Assembly: GCA_910585435.1 (NCBI GenBank)
Contig: CAJUEJ010000036.1
Span: 1-38,770, forward strand
Direction: 5' to 3'
Origin: an uncultured Hungatella sp.
Lineage (GTDB): Bacteria > Bacillota > Clostridia > Lachnospirales > Lachnospiraceae
Length of the DNA stretch: 38,770 bases
Each line of letters begins with the position of its first letter. Position 1 is the first letter of the stretch. Of the stretch, positions 23,170 through 31,638 are shown piece by piece. Below the pieces are notes generated by a model that saw nothing but the letters and a program-made list of their open reading frames with translations, was not told where the DNA came from and did not search any database. A program made the translations under genes and the position numbers.

Positions 23170-23919
23170 TTACAAAACCTTGCCCAGGAAGTTTTTAAGC
23201 CTCTCATTCTTTGGATGCTCAAAGAACTCTTTCGGCTCGTTCTCTTCCATAAAATATCCTTCATCCATAAACATGACTCTGGTTGCCACTTCTCTGGCAA
23301 ATCCCATCTCATGGGTAACTACCACCATTGTCATCTTCTGCTCTGCCAGGCTGCGCATAACATTCAGCACTTCGCCTACCATCTCCGGATCCAGAGCCGA
23401 TGTAGGCTCGTCAAACAGCATCACATCAGGCTTCATGCAGAGAGCTCTCACAATAGCGATTCTCTGCTTCTGTCCGCCGGACAGCTGGCTGGGATAAGCA
23501 TCTGCCCTGTCTGCCAGCCCTACCCTCTCCAGAAGACGCATGGCCTCTGCTTTTGCCTCCTGTTCGGAGCGGCCCTGCAGCTTCATGGGAGCGATGGTCA
23601 GGTTCCTCATAATCGTCATGTGGGGGAACAGATTAAACTGCTGGAAAACCATCCCCATCTTCTGACGATGCTTGTCGATGTCAGTCTTCGGACTTGTGAT
23701 ATCCACATTCTCAAAAAATATCTTGCCGGATGTAGGCTCCTCCAGGCGGTTTAAGCACCGCAGAAACGTACTCTTGCCGGATCCGGACGGCCCGATGACG
23801 CAGACCACATCTCCCTTATAAATATCCACATTAATATCCTTTAAAACTTCCAGATCTCCAAAGCTTTTTCCCAGATGCTGAACCTGGATCAAAGGCTCTC
23901 CTTTTCTATCAGTGGTCAC
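23170..23919 (-). CDS. Polar amino-acid ABC transporter ATP-binding protein
   Basis: The 249-residue GlnQ/HisP-type ATPase has Walker A GPSGSGKST, Q-loop FQQFNLFPH, signature LSGGQKQRIA, Walker B VMLFDEP followed by TSALDPE, and the switch histidine in VVTHEMGFA. It powers import through the neighbouring permease at the inner face of the membrane. It starts with GTG at 23919, overlapping the permease stop by 11 bases, with AAAGGAGG inside the permease end. Translation is therefore coupled. Specificity cannot be read from sequence: glutamine, cystine, arginine or another polar amino acid. Confidence 0.94.
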   Translation of the reverse strand: MTTDRKGEPLIQVQHLGKSFGDLEVLKDINVDIYKGDVVCVIGPSGSGKSTFLRCLNRLEEPTSGKIFFENVDITSPKTDIDKHRQKMGMVFQQFNLFPHMTIMRNLTIAPMKLQGRSEQEAKAEAMRLLERVGLADRADAYPSQLSGGQKQRIAIVRALCMKPDVMLFDEPTSALDPEMVGEVLNVMRSLAEQKMTMVVVTHEMGFAREVATRVMFMDEGYFMEENEPKEFFEHPKNERLKNFLGKVL

Positions 23920-24601
23920 TGCTCCTCAGCCTCCTTTCCAGCTTCTGTACAAAGTATGTAAAGATCATCACCATCACCAGATAGATGACAGCCGCCGCAA
24001 TCAGCGGCATAAATGCACTGTAGGTGCGGCTGCGGATAATATCCGCTCCCTTGGTCAGATCCTGGATAGCAATATATCCGGCTACAGATGTCTCCTTCAA
24101 AAGCACGATAAATTCATTGCAGAGGGCAGGAAGCACATTTTTAAAGGCCTGAGGCATCACAATATAGATCATGGTCTGTCTGTAGTTAAAACCAAGGCTG
24201 CGCCCTGCCTCAAACTGCCCGTTGTCAATGGACATGATGCCGCTGCGGAAAATCTCTGCCACATACGCTCCCGAATTGATTCCGAAAGCCATGACTGCCA
24301 CGAAAACCTTATCAATCTTCACAGAGCCGAATACGACGAAATAGATAATCAAAAGCTGAATCAAAACCGGTGTTCCCCGAATCACGGTCAGATAGATCTT
24401 GCACAGGGCATTTAGCACCTTAAGCCCTCCGGTCTTTTCATAGGTTGAGCGGATCACCGCCACCAGGAATCCCAGGGCAATTCCGATTATGACTGCAAAC
24501 AGCGTAATCTTCAAGGTGTTGCCCAGGCCGTCCACAATATATCTCCACCGGTCGTCCTGTATAAAATTTTGGTAAAAAGCAGACTTAAAATTATCAATCA
24601 T
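23909..24601 (-). CDS. Polar amino-acid ABC transporter permease
   Basis: The 230-residue HisM/GlnP-family permease has about five membrane helices and the cytosolic EAA loop EAGRSLGFNYRQTMIYIVMPQAFK that docks on the ATPase. It has the short amphipathic N terminus (IDNFKSAFYQNFIQDDRWRYI) typical of the family. Only one permease gene is present, so the channel is probably a homodimer. The gene lies 23 bases after the binding-protein gene. Confidence 0.93.
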   Translation of the reverse strand: MIDNFKSAFYQNFIQDDRWRYIVDGLGNTLKITLFAVIIGIALGFLVAVIRSTYEKTGGLKVLNALCKIYLTVIRGTPVLIQLLIIYFVVFGSVKIDKVFVAVMAFGINSGAYVAEIFRSGIMSIDNGQFEAGRSLGFNYRQTMIYIVMPQAFKNVLPALCNEFIVLLKETSVAGYIAIQDLTKGADIIRSRTYSAFMPLIAAAVIYLVMVMIFTYFVQKLERRLRSSDH

Positions 24602-24624
24602 CGCATTCGTCCCCTGATCCCCTC

Positions 24625-25410
24625 TTATTCTGCGGAAATATACTTGTCAATAATCTTCTGCAGCTCCCCGGACTCCTTAAGCTCAGCCAGCGCTGTGTTG
24701 ATCTTCTCCAGAAGCTCTGTATTGCCCTTCTTTACTGCAATCGCATACTCCTCAACTGTCAGCGCCTCATCCAGAATCTTGATGCCTTCGTTCTCCTCAA
24801 CAAACACTTTTGCAGGCTCCAGGTCGATAACCACCGCATCGATTTTCCCCTGCATCATGGCCTGTACAGCCTCAAAGCCCTTGCTGTAACGCTCGATGGT
24901 AGAGCCTGTCTCCTCATAGTCAGAAGCATAGATATCACCGGTAGTGCCTAACTGAACACCAATGCTTTTGCCCTCCAGATCATCCGGGCCTGCGATATCG
25001 CTGTCATTCTTTACGATAATTACCTGGGAAGCTGTAGTATATGGATCAGAGAAATCTACATTCTTCAGACGGTCTTCATTGACAGTCATACCAGCCAGGC
25101 CGATATCTGCCTTGCCGGAATCAATCTCCGGAATAATGGAATCAAAGGCAATATCCTCAATATCCAGGGTCATCCCCAGCTTCTCTGCCAGTGCCTCTGC
25201 AATCTCCACGTCAATACCTACAATGGCATTGTTATCATGGTATTCATAGGGCGGGAACTCTGCATTGGTAGCCATGGTCAAAACCGCTCCGTCAGCCCCT
25301 CCGTTGGACGCTGCCGCCGTTGTTTCCTCTCCCTTTCCTGAGCCTCCGCATGCAGTCAGAGAGCCAATCATCATAGCTGCCATAGTCAAAGCAAGTATCT
25401 GTTTTTTCAT
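24625..25410 (-). CDS. Amino-acid ABC transporter substrate-binding lipoprotein
   Basis: The 261-residue precursor begins with a lipoprotein signal, MKKQILALTMAAMMIGSLTAC, with lipidated Cys21. The mature part is a family-3 solute-binding fold: ATNAEFPPYEYHDN, GIDVEIAEALAEKLG, IPEIDSGKADIGLAGMTV, then IGVQLGTTGD and VVIDLEPAKVF. It is anchored outside the membrane and captures a polar amino acid for the neighbouring permease. The start at 25410 follows AGGAGG at nine bases; an upstream in-frame ATG would place charged residues before the signal. Confidence 0.94.
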   Translation of the reverse strand: MKKQILALTMAAMMIGSLTACGGSGKGEETTAAASNGGADGAVLTMATNAEFPPYEYHDNNAIVGIDVEIAEALAEKLGMTLDIEDIAFDSIIPEIDSGKADIGLAGMTVNEDRLKNVDFSDPYTTASQVIIVKNDSDIAGPDDLEGKSIGVQLGTTGDIYASDYEETGSTIERYSKGFEAVQAMMQGKIDAVVIDLEPAKVFVEENEGIKILDEALTVEEYAIAVKKGNTELLEKINTALAELKESGELQKIIDKYISAE

Positions 25411-25440
25411 AATTAAAATCCTCCTCTTCCTCCTCATATA

Positions 25441-25459
25441 TATGCAGTGTTAATGCATA
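25441..25459. repeat. Inverted repeat in the amino-acid ABC operon leader
   Basis: TATGCA (25441-25446) and TGCATA (25454-25459) form a perfect inverted repeat with a 7-base spacer. It lies between the -10 of the operon (25486-25491) and the ribosome site, at about +20 to +40. It could be a repressor half-site pair or an RNA hairpin. Confidence 0.35.
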
Positions 25460-25485
25460 ACTATACTCGCCTGCATTCCTTATAC

Positions 25486-25513
25486 ATTATAAGGCATTTT
25501 GGGAATTAATCAA
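25486..25513 (-). promoter_or_regulatory. Promoter of the amino-acid ABC operon
   Basis: On the minus strand TTGATT (25508-25513), 16 bases, TATAAT (25486-25491). The -10 is perfect and four of six -35 bases match. It is divergent from the aminopeptidase promoter. Confidence 0.6.
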
Positions 25514-25585
25514 GTATAAGTTTTATCCAAAATGAATTTTTATGTATAAATTTTAAAACACTATCCATATCATCCCTCAATTCTA

Positions 25586-25615
25586 TTGTAATAATGTTTT
25601 TTATTGTGCTATAAT
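25586..25615 (+). promoter_or_regulatory. Promoter of the methionine aminopeptidase gene
   Basis: TTGTAA (25586-25591), 18 bases, TATAAT (25610-25615). The start would be near 25622, with a leader of about 40 bases. Confidence 0.6.
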
Positions 25616-25660
25616 ATGGAAATGTATTACGTATCTGCAATCTAAAAGGAGTATCCTCTC

Positions 25661-26533
25661 ATGCATATCATAAACAGAAACAGCCCCTGCTGGTGCGGCA
25701 GCGGCCAGAAATATAAGAAATGCCACTACGATTTTGACCAGAAGCTGGCCCTCTTTAAGCATCAGGGCCATATGATACCGGATCATTCCATGATCAAAAA
25801 TCCGGCGCAGATTGAAAAGATAAAAGAAAGCGCCAAGGTTAATATCGCTGTCCTGGATTACGTGGAGGCCCACATTAAAGAGGGTGTCACAACCGAGGAG
25901 ATCAACCAGTGGGTTCATACCCAGACTGTCAGGCACGGAGCCATCCCGGCTCCGTTAAACTTTGACGGTTTCCCCAAAAGCGTCTGTACTTCCATCGACC
26001 AGGTCGTCTGTCACGGAATCCCTTCCTCAGATGTGGTTCTGAAAAGCGGCGATATTATCAATGTAGACTGTTCTACTATTTTAGACGGTTATTTTTCTGA
26101 TTCCTCCCGCATGTTCCTCATCGGAGATGTGTCCGAAGAAAAAAAACGCCTGGTGGAGGTTACCAGGCAGTGTATGTATCTTGGACTTGAGCAGGTAAAG
26201 CCCTGGCACTTTCTGGGAGATATGGCCCAGGCTGTCAACGATTTTGCCAAACAGAACGGTTACCAGGTAGTCAGGGATATCGGCGGCCACGGAGTAGGCC
26301 TGGAATTCCACGAGGATCCCTGGATCAGCTATGTGGCCTCCAGAGGGACAGAGATGCTTATGGTTCCCGGAATGATCTTCACCATTGAGCCTATGATCAA
26401 CATGGGAACCTGGGAAGTGGTGGTAGATGAAATTGACGAATGGACCGTGCGGACTGCAGACGGCAAGCCATCGGCACAGTGGGAAATCCAGGTGCTGGTT
26501 ACAGAGGACGGGCATGAGGTGCTGGCATATTGA
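25661..26533 (+). CDS. map: Methionine aminopeptidase with N-terminal SEC-C zinc motif
   Basis: The 290-residue type I enzyme removes the initiator methionine from nascent proteins. An N-terminal SEC-C motif, NSPCWCGSGQKYKKCH (Cys10, Cys12, Cys21, His22), is expected to bind zinc and is thought to aid ribosome association. The pita-bread catalytic domain follows with all five metal ligands: Asp136, Asp147, His210 (GGHGVG), Glu243 (FTIEPM) and Glu275 (WEIQ). Their spacing of 11/63/33/32 is close to that of the E. coli enzyme. It is monocistronic, with AAAGGAG upstream and a terminator downstream. Confidence 0.96.
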   Translation: MHIINRNSPCWCGSGQKYKKCHYDFDQKLALFKHQGHMIPDHSMIKNPAQIEKIKESAKVNIAVLDYVEAHIKEGVTTEEINQWVHTQTVRHGAIPAPLNFDGFPKSVCTSIDQVVCHGIPSSDVVLKSGDIINVDCSTILDGYFSDSSRMFLIGDVSEEKKRLVEVTRQCMYLGLEQVKPWHFLGDMAQAVNDFAKQNGYQVVRDIGGHGVGLEFHEDPWISYVASRGTEMLMVPGMIFTIEPMINMGTWEVVVDEIDEWTVRTADGKPSAQWEIQVLVTEDGHEVLAY

Positions 26534-26553
26534 TTTTCACAGCTTCAGATAAA

Positions 26554-26594
26554 AAACCTGCCGCCTGAATAAATCTCAGGTGACAGGTTTTTGT
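26554..26594. terminator. Bidirectional terminator between map and the MATE gene
   Basis: AAACCTG-CC-GCCTGA pairs with TCAGG-TGA-CAGGTTT across a 7-base loop. A-run on the left and TTTTTGTT on the right let it work for both convergent genes. Confidence 0.82.
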
Positions 26595-26609
26595 TATCAT
26601 AAGTTATTG

Positions 26610-27992
26610 TTACTTCAGCGCCTTCTTCTTCCAGTTCCCCATCCGGTAACAGAATGCCGTAATCACAGCGCCCAATACCCAGGAACACAGCAGTGAAATA
26701 AAGATACAGGTATAGCTGCCCTGAGGCGCCTCCGGAGTTCTGGTCAAATATGCGATCCCGTAAGCCAGGGGCACACGGATCAGCACCGTGGTAATCATGG
26801 AAATCCACATAGGGGTCATGGTGTCCCCTGCGCCTCTCATGACGCCTGACAGGCTCTGGGTGACAGCCATGGCAATGTACCCTGCTGCCAGAATCTTCAT
26901 CATATTGGCGCTAAGCACAACCAGCTCTTCCGTGCTGGTGAAAATAGCCATCAGATACCGCCCAAACACCAGAATCAGAGCCGTAATCACAGCAGAGGTT
27001 CCCACTGCAATCAAGGTTCCCTGTTTTGCCCCCTGCTTAACCCGGTCAATCTTTCCGGCTCCCACATTCTGGCCGGAATATGTAGTCATGGCCGTTCCGA
27101 AGGAGAAGTTAGGCATCATGGCAAATCCGTCTACCCTCATGATAATCACGTTGGCTGCTATAACCAGCTCACCGAAGCTGTTGGTCAGGGATTGAACCAC
27201 AACCATTGCCAGGGAGAAAATGGCCTGGGTAACTCCGGACGGAAGTCCCAGCCTGAGAACCGTCAGGATATTTTCCCTGTTGGGCTTCAGATAGTGAAGC
27301 TTCAGATCAAATAAATCCGTCATCCTGCATAGCTTAAGAAAGCACATCAGCGCAGAAACAAGCTGGGCGATGACCGTGGCCAGGGCAACACCGGCCACCC
27401 CCATATGAAAGCCGGCCACAAACCACAGATCCAGAATAATATTTAACACGGTAGCGATGAGAAGATACACAAGAGCTGACAATGAGTCCCCCAGCCCCCT
27501 TAAGATTCCGCATAAAATATTGTAATACGCCGGCCCTATGATCCCCATCAGTATAATAAACAGGTAGGACGTGCACCAGTCTATAATGCTGTCCGGCGTA
27601 TTTAAAAGATGCAGCACCGGACGGATGATCACAGCGCCTAAAAACATCAGTATAATAGAGGACACAGCTGTCAGCATAATGGAGCTGCCTATGGTCAGCG
27701 ACAGATTCTCACGGTCTCTGGATCCAAAATACTGGGATACCATAATACCGACACCCATAGAAATACCTACAAACAGCACCAGAAGCAGATTCAGTATGGG
27801 GCTGGCGCTTCCTACTGCTGCCAGCGCATTGTCTCCCACATATTTTCCCACAACGATACTGTCCACTGTATTATATAATTGCTGTGCAATGTTCCCGATA
27901 AGCATGGGGATCGTAAACGCAACAATCTTCTCCCACGGCTTTCCCACTGTCATATCCACCTGGGCAAATAAACGTTTCATTCCTTCAAACAT
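26610..27992 (-). CDS. MATE-family multidrug/metabolite exporter
   Basis: The 460-residue protein has twelve predicted membrane helices in two similar halves. The family start is visible: VGKPWEKIVAFTIPMLIGNIAQQLYNTVDSIVVGKYVG; and GVGIMVSQYFGSRD ends the second helix region. In the second half NVIIMRVDGFAMMPNFSFGTAMTTYSGQNVGAGK repeats this pattern. MATE proteins export cationic drugs or metabolites by Na+ or H+ antiport. The substrate is unknown. AGGAGG is 11 bases before the start. It lies 124 bases after the GH2 gene, so read-through from the glycan operon is possible. Confidence 0.94.
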   Translation of the reverse strand: MFEGMKRLFAQVDMTVGKPWEKIVAFTIPMLIGNIAQQLYNTVDSIVVGKYVGDNALAAVGSASPILNLLLVLFVGISMGVGIMVSQYFGSRDRENLSLTIGSSIMLTAVSSIILMFLGAVIIRPVLHLLNTPDSIIDWCTSYLFIILMGIIGPAYYNILCGILRGLGDSLSALVYLLIATVLNIILDLWFVAGFHMGVAGVALATVIAQLVSALMCFLKLCRMTDLFDLKLHYLKPNRENILTVLRLGLPSGVTQAIFSLAMVVVQSLTNSFGELVIAANVIIMRVDGFAMMPNFSFGTAMTTYSGQNVGAGKIDRVKQGAKQGTLIAVGTSAVITALILVFGRYLMAIFTSTEELVVLSANMMKILAAGYIAMAVTQSLSGVMRGAGDTMTPMWISMITTVLIRVPLAYGIAYLTRTPEAPQGSYTCIFISLLCSWVLGAVITAFCYRMGNWKKKALK

Positions 27993-28115
27993 TCGTTTTC
28001 CTGACCTCCTCTATATGGCAGCCCCAAACTGCTCAGTCTCATAACAGTTTCAGGCAAGACTCTATCATGCGGTATCGTGCCAGGCAGACAGCTTTACAGC
28101 CGTCCCCACACTCTC

Positions 28116-29789
28116 TCAACGGTAATCCGGGTAAGAATGATACAGCCGTTTTACCACATCATAGGACAATTTTCTCCTTCTGTATTCATCTACAATTCCT
28201 TTGTTATTCATGGTCCGCGGCCTGAAATTAAACCATTCAAAGCTGATTCTCACATCACAGAACTGCCAGATGAAAATACCGCTGCAACCCTCCTGCTCAA
28301 GCACTGCCGTAATCTGATTCTCCAGCGCCTTTGCCTGATACTCTTCTGACCATTTGCACACAGCCGGCGTCCTGTATCCATAGATAGCGCCTGCGCCGAT
28401 CTCCGTGATCAAAAACGGCTTGCCTCTTCCCTCACTGTCTGTCTGAACCCAGTTATAAAGATCCGCCAGATACTCTTTTGTAGGCGCATCGTGATACCAC
28501 TCCGGATAAATATTGTAGGACACAATATCCGGCAGGCCAAAGCAAAGATCTGTCTTAAACTTACAGCTGGCCGAGGATCTGGGCCTTGAGGCGTCCATCT
28601 GATGAATCAGTTCATACTGTTTCTTATAGCACTCATATCCGTACTCTGTCTCACTGGCGCACTCATTTAAAATTCCCCAGATAATAATGGACGGATGATT
28701 GATATGGGCTGTGATCATCTCCCGGATACAGTCCTCTGCCTGACGCTCAAAATTCGGATTCTCCATCTGCTCCAGGCTTAAGCCTCTGGCATGGTTCTCC
28801 TCCCACACCCAGATTCCCTGCTCATCGCACAGATCCAGGAACAGCTCATCATTGGGATAGTGGGAAGTACGGATAGCATTGGCTCCCAGATCCCTTGCGA
28901 TCTGCAGATCCTGTTCTATAGCCGCAAAAGGCAGGGCGCAGCCATACATAGGGTGATCCTCATGGCGGCAGAAGCCTTTGATTCTTATCTTCCTTCCGTT
29001 TAACAGAATATCTTTTCCGTCAATCTTCACTTCTCTGTATCCGAAACGATCTGTCAGGTCATCCACCGGCTTCTCTGTGGCAAGTATTGCCGTGATTTCA
29101 TACAGTCTGGGATTCTCCATCTCCCAGCTCTCCACATCCTGTGCCGGAATCTGCCGCTCCACCACTACCTCTTCCCCGGCCTTTACAGTCACCTGGTTTG
29201 TAACCGCTTCCTGGCCTTCCACCTGCACGGTCAGGCTGTAGCTCTTCTCCTGATCGGACACAGAGTTTACTTTTACGGCTGTCCGCACCATCCAGCCGTC
29301 CTCCGCCTTCACCGGTACGGCATGTACATACTCAATATACGCCTCTTCCAGCTCCTCCAGCACAACGCCTCTGGAAATGCCTCCGTAGCTCATATAATCG
29401 TTGGGAACGTGGAGTGCACTGTCTTCGCTGAAGCTATTGTCCGCATAGACCTCCAGCTTATGGCATCCTGCTTCCAGCCCTTTTACCACAATGGAAAACG
29501 GTGTAAATGCATTGTAATGGCTTCCCACTTCTTTCCCGTCCACACAGACCCTTGCCGTATGGCTTACCCCCTTAAACACCAGGCGGATGGTTCCCTCTGC
29601 CTTAAATTCCCTGGTAAACACACCGATTCCCCGGTACGCCGGAAAATCAGGAAGACTTTCCCAGCAGCATGGAACCACAACCGGGTAAACCCTGTCCTTA
29701 AACTCACCGGAACACGGCGAAAACTTCCATAAGCTTCCGCTTAACTCTGTTGTCCTTCTGATTTTGTTGGTACAAAATGTTCTGATCAT
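28116..29789 (-). CDS. GH2 beta-glucuronidase-like glycoside hydrolase
   Basis: The 557-residue cytoplasmic enzyme has a sugar-binding jelly roll (about 1-150), an immunoglobulin-like domain (150-250) and a TIM barrel (260-557). The acid/base Glu376 is in WGILNECASE and the nucleophile Glu463 in FLITEIGAG. The C-terminal NNKG (Asn528, Lys530) matches the N-x-K carboxylate-binding motif that marks true beta-glucuronidases (Asn566/Lys568 in E. coli UidA). A short loop after ENHARG suggests a class without the bulky loop 1. The start at 29789 is chosen because GGAGGGG lies just upstream. As last gene of the AraC-controlled locus, it probably hydrolyses an imported glucuronide. Confidence 0.85.
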   Translation of the reverse strand: MIRTFCTNKIRRTTELSGSLWKFSPCSGEFKDRVYPVVVPCCWESLPDFPAYRGIGVFTREFKAEGTIRLVFKGVSHTARVCVDGKEVGSHYNAFTPFSIVVKGLEAGCHKLEVYADNSFSEDSALHVPNDYMSYGGISRGVVLEELEEAYIEYVHAVPVKAEDGWMVRTAVKVNSVSDQEKSYSLTVQVEGQEAVTNQVTVKAGEEVVVERQIPAQDVESWEMENPRLYEITAILATEKPVDDLTDRFGYREVKIDGKDILLNGRKIRIKGFCRHEDHPMYGCALPFAAIEQDLQIARDLGANAIRTSHYPNDELFLDLCDEQGIWVWEENHARGLSLEQMENPNFERQAEDCIREMITAHINHPSIIIWGILNECASETEYGYECYKKQYELIHQMDASRPRSSASCKFKTDLCFGLPDIVSYNIYPEWYHDAPTKEYLADLYNWVQTDSEGRGKPFLITEIGAGAIYGYRTPAVCKWSEEYQAKALENQITAVLEQEGCSGIFIWQFCDVRISFEWFNFRPRTMNNKGIVDEYRRRKLSYDVVKRLYHSYPDYR

Positions 29790-29826
29790 TGTCCCCTCCG
29801 CTATGAATTTCTTTGTATTACACAGA

Positions 29827-29865
29827 AAGATTGATGTAATTATCACAGCCAACTACATCAATCTT
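29827..29865. other. Strong intercistronic hairpin between the isomerase and GH2 genes
   Basis: Perfect 12-bp arms AAGATTGATGTA (29827-29838) and TACATCAATCTT (29854-29865) enclose a 15-base loop. On the minus strand the stem is followed by TCTGTGTAAT, a poor U-tract. An mRNA-stability or processing element is therefore more likely than a full terminator. Confidence 0.7.
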
Positions 29866-29874
29866 CCAGTCTCG

Positions 29875-30735
29875 CTACTCTATTGAATCTACAATTTTCT
29901 TAATAAAGGAAAGATCGTTCTTAATCTTCACATCGGAAGCCTCATTGGAGAAATCTTCAAATGTCACGTATCCGTCATATCCCACAGCTTTCAGTGCTTT
30001 GAAGCATCTCTCAAAATCTGCATGCCCGTCTGTGAACGGGGCCCAGTCTGCCGCGTACTTCTCTTTTCCGTCAACTTCCTTTTTCACCCACATGGCGTTC
30101 TTTACATGAACCAGATCCAGGTACGGCCCCAGAACCTCAAGAGCCATCTGATACTCTTCAAAGCCTTCGTAGATAATGTTTCCTGTATCGTAGATTACGC
30201 CGATATACCTGGGGTCAAAATAAGATGCCAGGCGGCGGGCCGAGCTGGCAGCTGCCGTGATGGTTCCGTGATGCATCTCGAAATCAGCCTTCACTCCATG
30301 CTTCTTAGCCAGTTCCTCTACCTTTCTAAAGCCTGCCACTGCCTCAGCAAACAGCTGGGTGTATCCCTTTTCCTTGTCATACCTGAGTGCATTGACACGG
30401 ATTCTGCTGCATCCCATCTTTTTCGCCGCGATCATGCAGCTCTCAATCTTAGCCGGATCCATGGAGCAGTCCAGGTATGTGGCAAGAGCATTGATCTCCA
30501 GCCCATATTTCTCGGTGAGAGCACGAATCTCCTCTGCCTGCTCTTCCACCTTGTTGATGTCAACGGTACACAGGTTGTTCCTCCAGTAAGACGGCTTCTC
30601 TGCCAGGATCTCCGGATCTGTGGGAATGTCTGTAACCCGCCAGTCCACACCATCGTATCCGTTCTCTTTCAGCTTCTCCAGAACCTGCTCTAAGCTCATC
30701 TCCGGTGCACTTACTGTAAACAGTGAATATTTCAT
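29875..30735 (-). CDS. Sugar phosphate isomerase/epimerase (xylose-isomerase-like TIM barrel)
   Basis: The 286-residue AP-endonuclease-2-type TIM barrel has the family strands: SLFTVSAPEMSLEQVLEKLKENGYDGVDWRV, the central ADFEMHHGTI with the metal-ligand Glu, VIYDTGNIIYEG (Asp), LVHVKNAMW (His) and GYDGYVTFEDFS (final Glu). Relatives isomerise or epimerise keto-sugars, hydroxypyruvate, inosose or tagatose-type substrates. Which one applies here cannot be told. Between the permease and GH2 genes, it likely handles the monosaccharide released by the hydrolases. GGGAG lies upstream of the ATG. Confidence 0.85.
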   Translation of the reverse strand: MKYSLFTVSAPEMSLEQVLEKLKENGYDGVDWRVTDIPTDPEILAEKPSYWRNNLCTVDINKVEEQAEEIRALTEKYGLEINALATYLDCSMDPAKIESCMIAAKKMGCSRIRVNALRYDKEKGYTQLFAEAVAGFRKVEELAKKHGVKADFEMHHGTITAAASSARRLASYFDPRYIGVIYDTGNIIYEGFEEYQMALEVLGPYLDLVHVKNAMWVKKEVDGKEKYAADWAPFTDGHADFERCFKALKAVGYDGYVTFEDFSNEASDVKIKNDLSFIKKIVDSIE

Positions 30736-30782
30736 TATGTATTTACTCCCTTCCCTTAGGAATATAATCCTCTTTTACTATT

Positions 30783-31625
30783 CTAACCCTTAATACCGGA
30801 ACTTGCAATACCTTCTACGAAATATCTCTGCAGGAATACGAAGAGAATCAGTACCGGAATCAATGCCACAGTAGCCGCCGCCATAATCTGTGCATAGTTG
30901 GAGGAATACTGGGTGTTGAACATTCTTAACATCAGCTGTACCGTCTTCTTGCTGGAAGAGGACAGATAAATCAACGGACCCATAAAGTCATTCCACTCAA
31001 AGGTAAAGGATGTGATACACAGGGTAGCAATCGCCGGTTTGGACAGAGGCAGCATCAGCCTTGCCCAGATGCCGTACTCGCTTAAGCCGTCGATTCTGGC
31101 TGCCTCCAGAAGCTCTGTGGGGATTCCCATAAAGAACTGCCGCATCAGGAACACACCGGTAGCTGTAAACGCATGCATCAGAATCAGTCCCAGATGGCTG
31201 TCTGTAAGGCCGAACAACGTCATCATCTTAAACTGAGGAACCATGTAAACCTGCCACGGAATGGAGATGGTCATGACATACATCATAAAGATGGTATCTC
31301 TTCCTCTGAAATCCAGCTTGGCAAAGGCATAGGCAGCAAAGCTGGAGGTGACAAGCTGGAGAACTGTGGTACACAGTGTCAGCTTCGTCGTGTTAAAGAA
31401 GCCTGTCAGCAAAGGAACCTTGTTCCAGATCTCCTTGTAGTTGTTCCACTGAGGATCCGCCGGGATCCACTTAATCGGGAATGAGAATACATCCTTCTCC
31501 AGTTTTAAAGAGGCTGACAGCATCCACGCAAAAGGAATCAGCATAATACATGCCATGATGATTAAAGCGATATACATCAGCACAGTTTTAACAGTCGAGC
31601 CTGTTGTTTTCTTACTACTTATCAT
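30783..31625 (-). CDS. Carbohydrate ABC transporter permease (MalG type)
   Basis: The 280-residue protein has six membrane helices and the CUT1 features WMLSASLKLEKDVFSFPIKWIP near the N terminus and the EAA loop ELLEAARIDGLSEYGIWARLMLPLSKPAI. It pairs with the upstream permease to make the channel. The start at 31625 follows AAAGGAGGGGG closely, with only 13 bases from the previous stop. No ATPase gene occurs in the locus, so an MsmK/UgpC-type ATPase encoded elsewhere must energise it, as is common in Firmicutes. Confidence 0.93.
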   Translation of the reverse strand: MISSKKTTGSTVKTVLMYIALIIMACIMLIPFAWMLSASLKLEKDVFSFPIKWIPADPQWNNYKEIWNKVPLLTGFFNTTKLTLCTTVLQLVTSSFAAYAFAKLDFRGRDTIFMMYVMTISIPWQVYMVPQFKMMTLFGLTDSHLGLILMHAFTATGVFLMRQFFMGIPTELLEAARIDGLSEYGIWARLMLPLSKPAIATLCITSFTFEWNDFMGPLIYLSSSSKKTVQLMLRMFNTQYSSNYAQIMAAATVALIPVLILFVFLQRYFVEGIASSGIKG

Positions 31626-31638
31626 GATTCCCCCTCCT

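Noticed and set aside
30022..30693. Long open frame antisense to the isomerase gene
   Set aside because: It lies wholly within a convincing TIM-barrel gene, and has no start signal and no recognisable motif.
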